Shown piece by piece: positions 35,128-45,603 of a stretch of DNA of 64,000 nt. The notes under the pieces are model-generated. The model saw only the letters and a list, made by a program, of their open reading frames with translations, did no database searches and was not told the origin of the DNA. The position numbers were made by a program, and so were the translations under genes. The stretch comes from Carboxylicivirga sp. (GTDB lineage Bacteria > Bacteroidota > Bacteroidia > Bacteroidales > Marinilabiliaceae): the NCBI GenBank assembly GCA_025210475.1, contig JAOARW010000021.1:1-64000 (forward strand), in the 5' to 3' direction. Positions within the stretch are counted from its first letter, which is position 1. The number at the start of each line of letters is the position of its first letter.

Positions 35128-35924
35128 AGCTGTTCTTTTCTGGATTTTTTAATAAGCCTTAAAAATATAATTTACATCGGGATAAACCATAACTTATTAA
35201 GAAACAAAAAAGTTGCCCGAGTTATATTTAGATAAAATATGATTTGTCAGTATACTGGCATTGGATCTGGAAGTTCCTTAAATAGTTTGATGTAGAAATG
35301 AATTATTATTCGGGGGTGTGAATTGTCTACCTCATTGTAACCAGATAGGATGGAGAAATAATCTCACCAAGCCCACCCAAGAAAAGTGTTGTGCAAAAAA
35401 AGCTAATCTAGTTTGTGGATTTTTACTAGTACCACCTGATCGTTCAGATACTGAAAGTATAATAAGCCATAATTGATATTTCCCTTTATGAGCAAGGTTT
35501 TTGTTGTTTTTTGTATAAAACAGCTAATTGCTTTTTCTGCCTCTGCTTTTACATTTATTAAAAATAAACACTATTAACACCTAAAGTCGACATTCATAAA
35601 ATTATCTAATGAATTGCTCATTAATTGGGCGATTGTTTTGTGTAATACTTATTCTTAATTAGTGGAAGGTTGGAGGGGTAATGAGCAGTAATGTAGGTAG
35701 ATACATGTTTATTAATGCACTTTATTCTTATATTTGCCCCCTCAATTTTCAATATTAGCAACCAAATATTCCCCTTGAGCCATCTAATTTTGTTTGTTGA
35801 AATTTCTATCTGTTGTTGGTTTATTTATCCGGATGATGAAACTGCAACAGTGGATTTTCTCAATAACACAAACTATATTCAAACATAGTGGTATTATAGA
35901 TATCGCGAGTGAAAAAATTAGCAG
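35128..35924. other. Long upstream region of the polysaccharide utilisation locus
   Basis: 797 AT-rich bases without a convincing gene. It holds the promoter region of the susC-like operon (candidate -7 box at 35729-35736) and presumably the binding site of the hybrid two-component regulator. I could not identify a direct-repeat operator by eye. The cysteine synthase promoter must lie at its left end. Confidence 0.5.
35729..35736 (+). promoter_or_regulatory. Candidate -7 box of the first susC operon
   Basis: TATATTTG fits TAnnTTTG and lies 189 bases before the susC start, implying a long leader. The -33 region (TTTA at 35708-35711, spacer 17) is a weak match. Confidence 0.35.
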
Positions 35925-38900
35925 ATGAAAAACAATCTGATTCGATTATTGGGGTTGATTCTTGCTTTTAGCTTTTCGTCAGGAATGATGGCTCAAAAGC
36001 TAATAAAAGGAGAAGTGAAATCTCAGGAAGGAGAAACGCTGGTTGGAGTTACCATTTTAATTGAAGGAACAATGAATGGTACCATCTCTGACTATGATGG
36101 ACAGTTCCAGCTGCAAGTGCCTGATGGTGCCAAGCGTCTTATTCTGTCAACTATTGGCTTTGTAAGCGATACTATTACAATTGATAATCGAGAATATTAT
36201 TCAATTGTGATGAGCGAAAATGTTGAGTTGCTTGAAGATGTGGTAGTAGTAGGTTATGGGCAGCAAAAGAAAGAGAGTGTAGTTGGAGCTATTACCCAGG
36301 CTAAAGGTGAACAACTATTGGCATCAAAAGGTGATTTAAGTCTGACCAATACGATGGATGGTGTTATTCCGGGAATTACAGTGATTCAAACCACAGGAGA
36401 ACCTGGCTCGTCAGCTGCCGAGATTTTTATCCGTGGTAAATCATCGTGGAACAATAACTCGCCATTGATTTTGGTGGATGGTATTGAGCGTGATTTTGAC
36501 GATATTGATCCCAATGATGTGGAAAGTATGTCGGTGCTGAAAGATGCCTCGGCAACGGCTGTATTTGGTGTGAAAGGTGCTAACGGCGTTATCTTAATTA
36601 CCACCAAGCAAGGAAAAGAAGGCAAGGCAAAAATCAATGCCTCTTTCAATATCTCGTTAAAGCAACCAACTACTTCGTTTGACTTTTTGGACCATGCTTC
36701 AACATTAGAATTGTATAACCAGGCCTTGGAGCACCAGGGAATTTACGACCCAACGCTTTATTATTCGCAGGATATTATTGACAAGTATCGCTACAAAACC
36801 GACCCGTATTTATACCCTGAGGTAGATTGGTTTGATTACATGACCAAAGATGTGGCAGTAACTCAAAAATACAACGTCAATATTTCGGGTGGTAAAAAGT
36901 TTATCAAGTACTACACATCTTTATCGTACTCCAAAGAAGGTGATGTATTCAACAGTGAAAAACAGGATAATTACGACCCTCGCTATAATTATCAGCGCTT
37001 TAACTACAAGGCCAATATCTCGTTTCAGTTGACGAAGAGCACCAACATGAAGTTGCAGATGATTGGTAATATGGCCACTAAAAATGCATCAAGTTATAGC
37101 TCAAAAGACCTGATGAATGATATTACCAACCGGGCACCACGTTACCTGTTTCCGGCCTATTACGAAAACGGGCAGTTAGGTGATTATATCACGACTGGAG
37201 CCAGTAATAATCCGGTTGTATTGCTTAACTATAATGGAGCTAAGCAAACCAAAACCAATAAGGTATATACCGACTTTATATTAGACCAGAAATTAGATTT
37301 CATCACCAAAGGATTGAAGTTTAATGGTAAGGTTTCTTACAATAGTAATACAAGCCACGACCAGGTGATATCCAATAAGATTAATAACGAAATTAATGTG
37401 ATTCGTTATTACTACCAGGAACAGGAAGATGGTACAATTGTAGAAACCATTTACCCAACCGATGATTTCGTTCTATATCAGCCGGTTTATAACAGTGAGT
37501 CTATCAATTACTATGCGCGCGACTTGTATTACGAAATGTCGTTGCGCTATAATCGCACATTTAATAAACACCGCATTGGTGCTCTGGGCTTATTTCAGCG
37601 TCGCAAAGATTTTGAAAAAGTGAAGTTCCGCTTACCAACAGAAGATTGGGTGGCCCGTGCAGAATATATGTACGATAGTCGTTATATGATTGAGGCCAGT
37701 GGAGCTTATAATGGTTCCGATAAATTTGCACCGGGCAAGCGTTTCGGTTTCTTCCCTGCTGTGGCAGTTGGGTGGATGATTTCCAACGAACGCTTTATCC
37801 AGGACAACTTCGATTTCGTTGATGAGCTGAAAGTGCGTTATTCCTATGGTGAAGTAGGTAGCGATATTGGTGCTGCACGCTGGACCTACATGACCCAATA
37901 CGAAACCAACGGTAAGGTGTACTTTGGAAATCCTGCAGGCGGAAAAGGCTCTTTTGCCGAAGGCGTGCCGGGTAATCTTGATGCCACCTGGGAAACAGCC
38001 ATTAAGCAAAACCTAGGTTTTGAATTAGGATTTTTTGACCGCGTTACAGCAACTATTGATTTATTCGACGAACGACGCGAAGGTATTTTAATGCAGCGCG
38101 TAACTATTCCTACGTGGTTTGGACAAGAGCGCCCTTATGTCAATATTGGTGAAACGAAAAGCCATGGTTATGAAATTGCTGCCGAATACCATACTTCGCC
38201 AAACCGCGACTGGCAGGTGACCATTGGAGGTAATCTTAACTTCTCAGAAAACCGTGTGGTTTATCGCGATGACCCGGAAGGCAGGGCTGAATACATGAAA
38301 GATGCCGGTAAACCGATTGATACGCAGGAAATGTTGTTGGTGCATGATTTATACCGCGATTGGGATGATGTGTACTTATACACTCCGTCAGACTGGAACC
38401 AAAGCGACCGACGTCCGGGGGATGTGATTTATGCCGATTATAACGGTGATGGACAAATCACTAACATGGACAGAATAGCTTATGGTAACCTTAAATATCC
38501 GGAATATACGTATGGATTTAATGGAAACTTCCGTTATAAGAACTGGGATTTCTCATTCCTTTTTAGTGGAGCGGCTAATGTTTCGCGTCAGTTAGTGGAC
38601 AACCTGTATTATCCGTTTATAAAAGCTGATGCTTTAACAGCTCACGACCAGAGTCTGGATGCCTGGAGTATTTATAATCCGGACAGTAACCTGCCGGCCA
38701 ACCGGGTGACTAATACAAACCATAATACAGGTGCCGGTGCGGGATATATCAACTCATTAACCTACATGGATGCAGATTATCTGCGCCTAAAGAATGTTGA
38801 AATCAGTTACACGCTCCGTTCAAAAGGCATGAAAGAGAAGATAGGCTTATCAAGTCTACGGATTTATGTGAATGGAAAGGACTTATGGACATCGAGCAAA

Positions 38901-38990
38901 TTTGATGACCGTTTCGACCCGGTTCCACAGACGGTGAGAACATATCCGCTTATGAAGTATTACAATTTTGGAATGCAGGCATCATTTTAA
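35925..38990 (+). CDS. SusC/RagA-type TonB-dependent glycan importer (first pair)
   Basis: A 1021-residue outer-membrane transporter. A signal peptide (about 1-23) is followed by a carboxypeptidase-D-like regulatory beta-sandwich (about 27-105: GEVKSQEGETLVGVTILIEG) and the typical SusC junction VVVVGYGQQKK near 107-117. The plug domain comes next (about 125-225, with GVIPGITVIQTTG and the VLKDASATAVFGVKGANGVILITTK signature), then a 22-strand barrel ending in aromatic MQASF. It imports oligosaccharides captured by its SusD partner, using the TonB system. The susD gene starts 11 bases after its stop. It is the first gene of the locus. Confidence 0.95.
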   Translation: MKNNLIRLLGLILAFSFSSGMMAQKLIKGEVKSQEGETLVGVTILIEGTMNGTISDYDGQFQLQVPDGAKRLILSTIGFVSDTITIDNREYYSIVMSENVELLEDVVVVGYGQQKKESVVGAITQAKGEQLLASKGDLSLTNTMDGVIPGITVIQTTGEPGSSAAEIFIRGKSSWNNNSPLILVDGIERDFDDIDPNDVESMSVLKDASATAVFGVKGANGVILITTKQGKEGKAKINASFNISLKQPTTSFDFLDHASTLELYNQALEHQGIYDPTLYYSQDIIDKYRYKTDPYLYPEVDWFDYMTKDVAVTQKYNVNISGGKKFIKYYTSLSYSKEGDVFNSEKQDNYDPRYNYQRFNYKANISFQLTKSTNMKLQMIGNMATKNASSYSSKDLMNDITNRAPRYLFPAYYENGQLGDYITTGASNNPVVLLNYNGAKQTKTNKVYTDFILDQKLDFITKGLKFNGKVSYNSNTSHDQVISNKINNEINVIRYYYQEQEDGTIVETIYPTDDFVLYQPVYNSESINYYARDLYYEMSLRYNRTFNKHRIGALGLFQRRKDFEKVKFRLPTEDWVARAEYMYDSRYMIEASGAYNGSDKFAPGKRFGFFPAVAVGWMISNERFIQDNFDFVDELKVRYSYGEVGSDIGAARWTYMTQYETNGKVYFGNPAGGKGSFAEGVPGNLDATWETAIKQNLGFELGFFDRVTATIDLFDERREGILMQRVTIPTWFGQERPYVNIGETKSHGYEIAAEYHTSPNRDWQVTIGGNLNFSENRVVYRDDPEGRAEYMKDAGKPIDTQEMLLVHDLYRDWDDVYLYTPSDWNQSDRRPGDVIYADYNGDGQITNMDRIAYGNLKYPEYTYGFNGNFRYKNWDFSFLFSGAANVSRQLVDNLYYPFIKADALTAHDQSLDAWSIYNPDSNLPANRVTNTNHNTGAGAGYINSLTYMDADYLRLKNVEISYTLRSKGMKEKIGLSSLRIYVNGKDLWTSSKFDDRFDPVPQTVRTYPLMKYYNFGMQASF

Positions 38991-39001
38991 ACTGAGAGAC
39001 G

Positions 39002-40786
39002 ATGAAAAAGACGATTATACTATTATTATTGAGTGCATTTATCATCTCATCGTGTGAGGATTATTTAGATGCAACAGATACAGGAGCCAATGATTTGATG
39101 GAGGAAGATATCTTCAGCAATTATAATAATTACCGGGGCTTCGTAAATCAAATATACCAGGGCTTAACAGATTACTATTATTTTGGGTATAACCATTTTC
39201 CTGGTTGTTATTCAGATGAATTGCAATGGACCCATGGCGAGTGGTTTTCATTGGCCCCTTTTGCTATTACGGCCGGTGATTACTGGAGTGGCGACAGAAA
39301 CAATGAGACGCGCTGGGAATATAAAGGAGATGGTTCTGTCAATGACGGATATGGATATTCTCCGTTGGAATCAGCTTACCCGGCCATTCGGGCAGCCAAC
39401 TTAAGTATTGAAAACATGTACCAATTGAATGATGGTACGAAAGACTATAAAAAGGACGAATTGCTGGGACAGGCTTATTTTATGCGTGCCTGGTTTCATT
39501 TCGAAATTATTCGTCGCGTTGGAGGTATGCCATATATCAGCAGGGTTTTGGATACTTATGAAGACATGGATTTTGAGCGTCCATCGTACAGGGCTTGTAC
39601 CGATTCAATTGTAGCTGATTGTAATAGGGCGGCGGCATTATTACCCGAGAAATGGGGAAAGCAGGATGCCGATTTTGGTCGTGTAACCAAAGGAGCGGCT
39701 TTGGCACTAAAAGGCATGGCCTTATTTTACGATGCCAGTCCAACCATGAACTACCAGGCGAATAAAACTTATACCTATGACAATGAACGCTTGTCGCAGG
39801 CACTGGAAGCTTATAACGAAGTGATTGACCTGGCATTTAATAAAGGTGTCTATGAGTTAATGGATGGCTCAACACCAGGTGCTTATGGTGAAATCTTCTA
39901 TTCGCGAAATGAGATGTTCTCTAAAGAAGCCATCTTTGGCGTAACGCCATCTAACAAACGAAAAGGTTATTCTGAGGATATTTTCCGTAGCAGAAACATG
40001 TACAATTCGATGTTTTCGCCGCAGCCTTACGATAAGCGCTATAAAAAGCGGAATACGGCACCAACACATAACCTGGTAAGCTTGTTTGAAACAGCTAATG
40101 GTTTATCTATTGCGGATGATGATACCTATAATGAGAAGAAGCCGTATAATAATCGCGACCCACGTTTCTATAACTCCATTCTTTACGATGGGGTGAAGTT
40201 CGGGATTAAAAAAGGCAAGCCATTTACATTTAAAACAATTGGAAATATTGATGGCAATACTAACTGGACAGGTTATTACATTCGGAAGCTTTGGCCCGAA
40301 ACAGCCAATGACTTAAGCGGAACGGGTGATTATAATTATCAGCAAAACTGGATATACATCCGCCTGACAGGTATTTTATTGGATTATGCCGAGGCGGCCA
40401 ATGAAGTTTACGGACCGGATGTAGTGCCGGAGGACATGACGCATTCTGCGCTGTCTGTTGTTAATATGATTCGTGAGCGTTCAGGCCATGTTCCTGTGTA
40501 TACTCGTTACACAACAGACAAAGAAACGTTCAGGGAGAAAATCAGAAATGAACGTGCTGTTGAGCTTTGTTTCGAGCATGTTCGCTGGTTTGATTTACGC
40601 CGTTGGCATGTGGCTCACGAAGCCAAACACCGTAAGATTTACCGTATGAATAAGGTTAGCGGTAATTACGTCATCGAAGAGCGACCAGAGTTAGAGCGTG
40701 TATTTGAGGAGCGTCATTACTGGTATCCGGTAAAAAGAGATGATGTAGATATGCTTGGAAATCTTGAGCAGAATCCTGGATGGTAA
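39002..40786 (+). CDS. SusD/RagB-type glycan-binding lipoprotein (first pair)
   Basis: A 594-residue surface lipoprotein (lipobox ISSC, Cys at residue 18). It has the SusD fold: an N-terminal helical TPR-like region (YPAIRAANLSIENMYQL, GQAYFMRAWFHFEIIRRVGG) and the conserved C-terminal end (IRNERAVELCFEHVRWFDLRRW, then YWYPVKRDDVDMLGNLEQNPGW). It caps the SusC barrel and binds the polysaccharide at the cell surface. The spacing to SusC (11 bases) and to the second SusC (6 bases) shows a tight operon. Substrate-binding aromatic residues cannot be assigned from sequence. Confidence 0.93.
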   Translation: MKKTIILLLLSAFIISSCEDYLDATDTGANDLMEEDIFSNYNNYRGFVNQIYQGLTDYYYFGYNHFPGCYSDELQWTHGEWFSLAPFAITAGDYWSGDRNNETRWEYKGDGSVNDGYGYSPLESAYPAIRAANLSIENMYQLNDGTKDYKKDELLGQAYFMRAWFHFEIIRRVGGMPYISRVLDTYEDMDFERPSYRACTDSIVADCNRAAALLPEKWGKQDADFGRVTKGAALALKGMALFYDASPTMNYQANKTYTYDNERLSQALEAYNEVIDLAFNKGVYELMDGSTPGAYGEIFYSRNEMFSKEAIFGVTPSNKRKGYSEDIFRSRNMYNSMFSPQPYDKRYKKRNTAPTHNLVSLFETANGLSIADDDTYNEKKPYNNRDPRFYNSILYDGVKFGIKKGKPFTFKTIGNIDGNTNWTGYYIRKLWPETANDLSGTGDYNYQQNWIYIRLTGILLDYAEAANEVYGPDVVPEDMTHSALSVVNMIRERSGHVPVYTRYTTDKETFREKIRNERAVELCFEHVRWFDLRRWHVAHEAKHRKIYRMNKVSGNYVIEERPELERVFEERHYWYPVKRDDVDMLGNLEQNPGW

Positions 40787-40804
40787 GCCAAAATGCAAAT
40801 AACT

Positions 40805-43800
40805 ATGAACAACATATATAAAAATAAAGGCTTACGATTAAAAGCCTTCGCAGTATGCCTTCTGATGGTTGTAGCAAGTGTCAGCTATGGTCAGAAGAAG
40901 AAAAAGAAAAACTCAAAAGTCACTTTCAATGCGCAGATTGTTGAAGGGGATAATTTGCCCGTGGAAGCGGTAAAAGTGAGTTATCTGAATGGAACCAAAT
41001 GGGCGATGAGCAACGAAGATGGTCGTTTCAATATACTGACGGTTAATAACGATGTGTTAGTGTTGGAGAAGGACGGTTACGAAACCATCTATTTCACAGT
41101 GAAGAATGATAACTTGTCGGGCAGAGTAATGCACATTGAGAAACGCCCTTGGTTTTTGAGCTCCAATGACAATGTTGAGTTACCACACACTAATACATAC
41201 AAACGTATGATGAATGGGGCTGTGGCCGAAGTTGACGGAGAGGTGTTAGAGTCGTTTCCTTCAGCATCATTGGGTAATGCCCTGGCTGGTCAGGCTGCCG
41301 GATTATACATTCGTCAGCAGGGAGGTCGCCCGGGAAGTGCCAAGCCCAAAATGAATATCCGTGGTCAGCATACCGGTAGCGATAACTCAATCGTGGTGTA
41401 CATCGATGGTGTTAAGCGCGATATCAACGATTTGAATGCCGAGGAAATTGATAAGGTATACGTATTAAAAGATGCTTCGTCAAAAATACTGGCCGGACCC
41501 GAAGCCATTAATGGTGCGCTTTGGGTAACCACTAAACGCGGAGAGGCTGAAAAACGAAATATCTCGGTAACAGCAGAAACTGGTATTCAATCAGTAGGCG
41601 TGATGCCAGAGTATTTGAATGCCTATGATTATGCTCGTTTGTATAATGAGGCTCGTGCGAATGACGGTTTAACGCCATATTATTCAGATGAGTATTTGCA
41701 AGGTTATCAGAGTGGAAGCAATCCTTTAAAATACCCCGATAATGATTATTGGGCTGACTATTATAAAAACGCATCACGATACAGTAAAGTAGCAGCACAG
41801 TTTTCAGGTGGCAGCCAGGAGGTGAAATACTACGTTAATCTGGGCTATACAGGTGAAGGCGGCTTGGAAGATATTGGGCAGGAATCGACTTACGACCGCC
41901 TTAATATGCGTGCTAACCTGGATGTGGATGTCACCAAAGCGGTAACCTTAAAAGCGGACATTGCTTCAAGTATGGAGTTCTTTAATCGAGCAGGAGCTAA
42001 AGAGAGCGAAATGTTTAATGTTATTAACAAGCATCGTCCCAATGAATACCCTGTTTATCTGTCAGAAGCTCGTGGCGATTCGGCTCTGTTTGGTGCTTCA
42101 TACGCCTACAATAGAAATATTGTTGGTATGATGACGCAATCAGGATATGTGAAAGAAACCAACCGAGTGGCGCAAATGAATTTTGGTTTGGATTTCGATT
42201 TAAGCAGTATTGCGGAGGGGCTATCAGCCGAAACTTTTGTTGGTTTTGATACGCGCAACTATCTGAGTTATGGTAAGGACAGAAACTTTGATTCTTATAT
42301 TACCGATTGGGTAAAAGGGAGTAATGCGCAAGATACAATGGTATACGTTTACAGGGTAAGTAACCGAAAGGATGCCAGTGACCAGGAGCGTAAAGCGGAT
42401 GATGTAAGTGGTCAGACTACTGTTAGAGGAAAATTATCTTATACCAATGGATTTGGTAAAACACATTATTTCAATGGAAATCTATTGGGAGTTTATTATT
42501 ACAATCGAATAAAAGGTAAGACTTACAAGGAGGACAGCAAGAACACGGTATTTGCTTTAAATGGTACCTACATGTTCAAGCAGCGCTATATGGCGAATCT
42601 GAATCTGGCCTACTATGGTTCTCCTGCTTTCGAAGATGGTGAACGTTATGCTTTGTTTCCAACCATTGATTTAGGTTGGGTGATGAGTGAAGAAAACTTC
42701 TTATCTGGTTCAGATGTTGTGGATTACCTGAAGTTGAAAGCTTCGTATGGAATGATGGGTACAGACCGTTCATTCAACAATTACTATTATTACAGAAGTG
42801 CCTGGCAAAAAAATGAAAGCATTGGTTTTGGTGAGAACCTAACCAACAGTATGGCCATGTACAAACAAGTGCAGGCAGCTAGCAATGGATTGGGTTGGGA
42901 AAAATCAACTGAAATAAATGCAGGTTTTGATGCTGTTTTATTTGACAATGCTTTACGCACCGAGGTAAATGTATTTCATGAGTTACGCTCTGATATACTA
43001 ACGCAACGCAATAGCCTTTACCCATCAGGAGCTGTGGTTCCTTTCGTTAATTACGAAGAAGTTAGTAACCAGGGAATCGATTTCAATATTCAGTATCAGA
43101 ATAATATTGGCGAATTACATTATTTAGTGGGTGCCAATGGCGTTTACTCTAAAACAGAAAATAAAGTGATTGATGAGGTGGTTTATCCGAATGGTGTGCA
43201 GCGCAGTCAACGAGGTTTACCGGTTGACGCCTATATGGGTTACCAGGCTATGGGTTTATTCTACGATAACAATGAAGTGGCAGCGTCACCGTTCCAATCA
43301 TTCGGACCTTATCAACAAGGTGATATCCGCTATCAGGATGTGAATAACAATGGTGTTGTTGATGCTGATGATCAGAAAGAAATAGGCAATTACTATCCTC
43401 GATTTACCTTTGGATTTAATGCTGTATTAAATTATAAAGGCTTTGAGTTGTACGCCTTGTTTACAGGTGCAGCCGGATACGATATCATGTTGGATAATTC
43501 GTATTACCAGGTGTATGGTGAGCGAAAATATTCTAACCAGGTATGGGGACGCTGGACCGAAGCAACTAAAGATGTAGCTTCTTATCCACGATTAACAACT
43601 CAATCAGATGGAAACAACTTTAAGAGTTCATCTTATTGGCTAGAGAAAGGCGATTACATCAAGTTGAAAAATGTGGAACTATCTTATTCATTGCCGCAAA
43701 GTGTATTGAATAAGTTAAGTCTTCAGAAAATGAAAGTATTTGTTCGTGGTACCAACCTGTTCACATTGTCGAAAATTAAAGACAGTGACCCGGAGGATAT

Positions 43801-43867
43801 TATGGCAGGAATTAGTGGTTATCCATTGTTTTCAGGATATACCGGAGGAATTAGTCTAACCTTTTAA
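40805..43867 (+). CDS. Divergent SusC/RagA-type TonB-dependent receptor (second pair)
   Basis: About 1020 residues from the ATG at 40805 (another in-frame ATG at 40793). After the signal peptide comes a lysine run (QKKKKKNSK), then a beta-sandwich domain (VTFNAQIVEGDNLPVEAVKVSYLNGTKWAMSNEDGRF). The usual VVVxGYGxQ junction before the plug is absent; instead the sequence passes through NVELPHTNTYKRMMNGAVAEVDGE. The plug signature is altered too (VLKDASSKILAGPEAINGALWVTTKRG), yet the barrel and the C-terminal aromatic end (GGISLTF) are complete. It is thus an intact but divergent importer that works with the following SusD. It follows the first SusD closely, so both pairs share a transcript. 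Confidence 0.9.
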   Translation: MNNIYKNKGLRLKAFAVCLLMVVASVSYGQKKKKKNSKVTFNAQIVEGDNLPVEAVKVSYLNGTKWAMSNEDGRFNILTVNNDVLVLEKDGYETIYFTVKNDNLSGRVMHIEKRPWFLSSNDNVELPHTNTYKRMMNGAVAEVDGEVLESFPSASLGNALAGQAAGLYIRQQGGRPGSAKPKMNIRGQHTGSDNSIVVYIDGVKRDINDLNAEEIDKVYVLKDASSKILAGPEAINGALWVTTKRGEAEKRNISVTAETGIQSVGVMPEYLNAYDYARLYNEARANDGLTPYYSDEYLQGYQSGSNPLKYPDNDYWADYYKNASRYSKVAAQFSGGSQEVKYYVNLGYTGEGGLEDIGQESTYDRLNMRANLDVDVTKAVTLKADIASSMEFFNRAGAKESEMFNVINKHRPNEYPVYLSEARGDSALFGASYAYNRNIVGMMTQSGYVKETNRVAQMNFGLDFDLSSIAEGLSAETFVGFDTRNYLSYGKDRNFDSYITDWVKGSNAQDTMVYVYRVSNRKDASDQERKADDVSGQTTVRGKLSYTNGFGKTHYFNGNLLGVYYYNRIKGKTYKEDSKNTVFALNGTYMFKQRYMANLNLAYYGSPAFEDGERYALFPTIDLGWVMSEENFLSGSDVVDYLKLKASYGMMGTDRSFNNYYYYRSAWQKNESIGFGENLTNSMAMYKQVQAASNGLGWEKSTEINAGFDAVLFDNALRTEVNVFHELRSDILTQRNSLYPSGAVVPFVNYEEVSNQGIDFNIQYQNNIGELHYLVGANGVYSKTENKVIDEVVYPNGVQRSQRGLPVDAYMGYQAMGLFYDNNEVAASPFQSFGPYQQGDIRYQDVNNNGVVDADDQKEIGNYYPRFTFGFNAVLNYKGFELYALFTGAAGYDIMLDNSYYQVYGERKYSNQVWGRWTEATKDVASYPRLTTQSDGNNFKSSSYWLEKGDYIKLKNVELSYSLPQSVLNKLSLQKMKVFVRGTNLFTLSKIKDSDPEDIMAGISGYPLFSGYTGGISLTF

Positions 43868-43876
43868 GCAACTGAA

Positions 43877-45583
43877 ATGATGAGAACACAAAAATATAGT
43901 TTACTTCTTTTAAGCTTCTTTGCATTCCTGTTTTCCGGTTGCGAAGAAGGTATCCTCGAACCTCAGTACGATGGTTCTTTAACAGATGAAAATGTTTGGA
44001 GCCATCCGGCTTATGCCGAAGGAGTATTGGTTCAGGCCTATGATGTAATTCCGCAATCGTTTATGCATTACAGCAATAACTTTCTGGATGCAGCAACCGA
44101 TAATGCAGCCACCAATCAATATTCATCATCCATTTATGAATTAGGACAAGGCGCATGGGCACCTGAGAAAAATTCTGTTGGACAATGGACTACCTGGTAT
44201 GAGCAAATCAGAAATGCCAACTTGTGGCTCGAAAATGGGCAGGATACACCATACAGCTTAAGCAGTGAGGAGTTTAACGAGCAGATTCGTGAGCGTTTGT
44301 ATGGGGAAGCTCACTTTTTGAGAGCCTGGTACCACTGGCAATTATTACAGGCCTTTGGTGGTTTGGTCGATGGTCAGCCAATGGGAGTACCGGTTATTAC
44401 GTCGGTAAAACAACAGGATGAACAGTTGATGCAGCGTTCGACTTATGAAGCATGTGTGGAAGCAATTTTTAACGATTGTGATACAGCAGCTAAATACCTG
44501 CCGGAGAAATATGACCAAAAGGATGGTGTTCATGATGAGAACCTGCTTGGTCGAGCTAATTCCTTAGCTGCTTTGGCTCTTAAATCGAGAGTGGCTCTTT
44601 ATGCGGCCAGTCCGGCTTTTAATACGACTAATGATGTTACCTTGTGGGAAAGAGCAGCTCAGTTTTCAAAAGAGGCCATCGATGCCATCGGCAATAGTTT
44701 ACCGTCGGTGGATGAAACCATTGCTTCTGACATTAATCACCCGGAGCTGATTATGGCACGTCAGGGTGAAGATAGCAATACCATGGAATCAGTGAATAAA
44801 ATACCAAGTCAACGTGGGCAGGGACGAACAGCTCCATCGCAGAACCTGGTAGATGCCTTTCCGGATAAGTTTGGCTATCCAATTGACCATCCATCAACAA
44901 GCTATGACCCGGCTGAACCATATAAGACCAGGGATAATCGTTTTTATAAAGCCATTTTGTACAATGGGGCAAAATCCAATGGTAATAAAGTGGAATCATT
45001 TGTTGGAGGCAAAGATACTGAGGAGACTCGTGTAGAAGCATCCCGCACAAGCTATTACCTGAAAAAGTGGTTGATTCTTTCGGTTAACCTGGATGCGGGC
45101 GATGTAACCAAAGGTAAGCACTTGTATGCCTTATTCAGAAAAGGAGAGTTGTACCTGAATTATGCTGAGGCTGCATTAAATGCCTGGGGTGCTCAGCAAG
45201 ACCCGATGGCCTATGGAATGACAGCATTGGATGCGATTCATACACTTAGAAAACGCAGCAAGATTGATAATCAGGATTATTTGTTGGAAGTTGCTACAGA
45301 AGGCGATACTCAGTTTTTAGAATTAATTCAGAATGAGCGTCGTTTGGAATTGTGTTTCGAAGGTCACCGTTTCTGGGATTTGCGTCGCTGGAATGTGGGA
45401 CTGGAGAAATTGAACGAACCCCTTAAAGGCGCTCAAATTGAACGTATCGAAGATGGTGAAGAAATATCTTATTCGTACACTTATTACGATGTGGAGCAGC
45501 GCAACTTCCGTGAATATATGAATTACGGACCGATACCGACGAGCGAGGTATATAAAGGTATCCGTCAGAACGATGGTTGGTAA
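43877..45583 (+). CDS. SusD/RagB-type glycan-binding lipoprotein (second pair)
   Basis: A 568-residue predicted surface lipoprotein (lipobox LFSGC, Cys at residue 22). The SusD hallmarks are present: YEQIRNANLWLENG and GEAHFLRAWYHWQLLQAFGG in the N-terminal half, NYAEAALNAWG in the middle, and IQNERRLELCFEGHRFWDLRRW with a closing PIPTSEVYKGIRQNDGW. It pairs with the divergent SusC 9 bases upstream. Sequence differences from the first SusD across the length suggest that the two pairs bind different parts or sizes of the same glycan. Confidence 0.92.
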   Translation: MMRTQKYSLLLLSFFAFLFSGCEEGILEPQYDGSLTDENVWSHPAYAEGVLVQAYDVIPQSFMHYSNNFLDAATDNAATNQYSSSIYELGQGAWAPEKNSVGQWTTWYEQIRNANLWLENGQDTPYSLSSEEFNEQIRERLYGEAHFLRAWYHWQLLQAFGGLVDGQPMGVPVITSVKQQDEQLMQRSTYEACVEAIFNDCDTAAKYLPEKYDQKDGVHDENLLGRANSLAALALKSRVALYAASPAFNTTNDVTLWERAAQFSKEAIDAIGNSLPSVDETIASDINHPELIMARQGEDSNTMESVNKIPSQRGQGRTAPSQNLVDAFPDKFGYPIDHPSTSYDPAEPYKTRDNRFYKAILYNGAKSNGNKVESFVGGKDTEETRVEASRTSYYLKKWLILSVNLDAGDVTKGKHLYALFRKGELYLNYAEAALNAWGAQQDPMAYGMTALDAIHTLRKRSKIDNQDYLLEVATEGDTQFLELIQNERRLELCFEGHRFWDLRRWNVGLEKLNEPLKGAQIERIEDGEEISYSYTYYDVEQRNFREYMNYGPIPTSEVYKGIRQNDGW

Positions 45584-45603
45584 TGGTTTTAAAGGAGAAT
45601 GAA

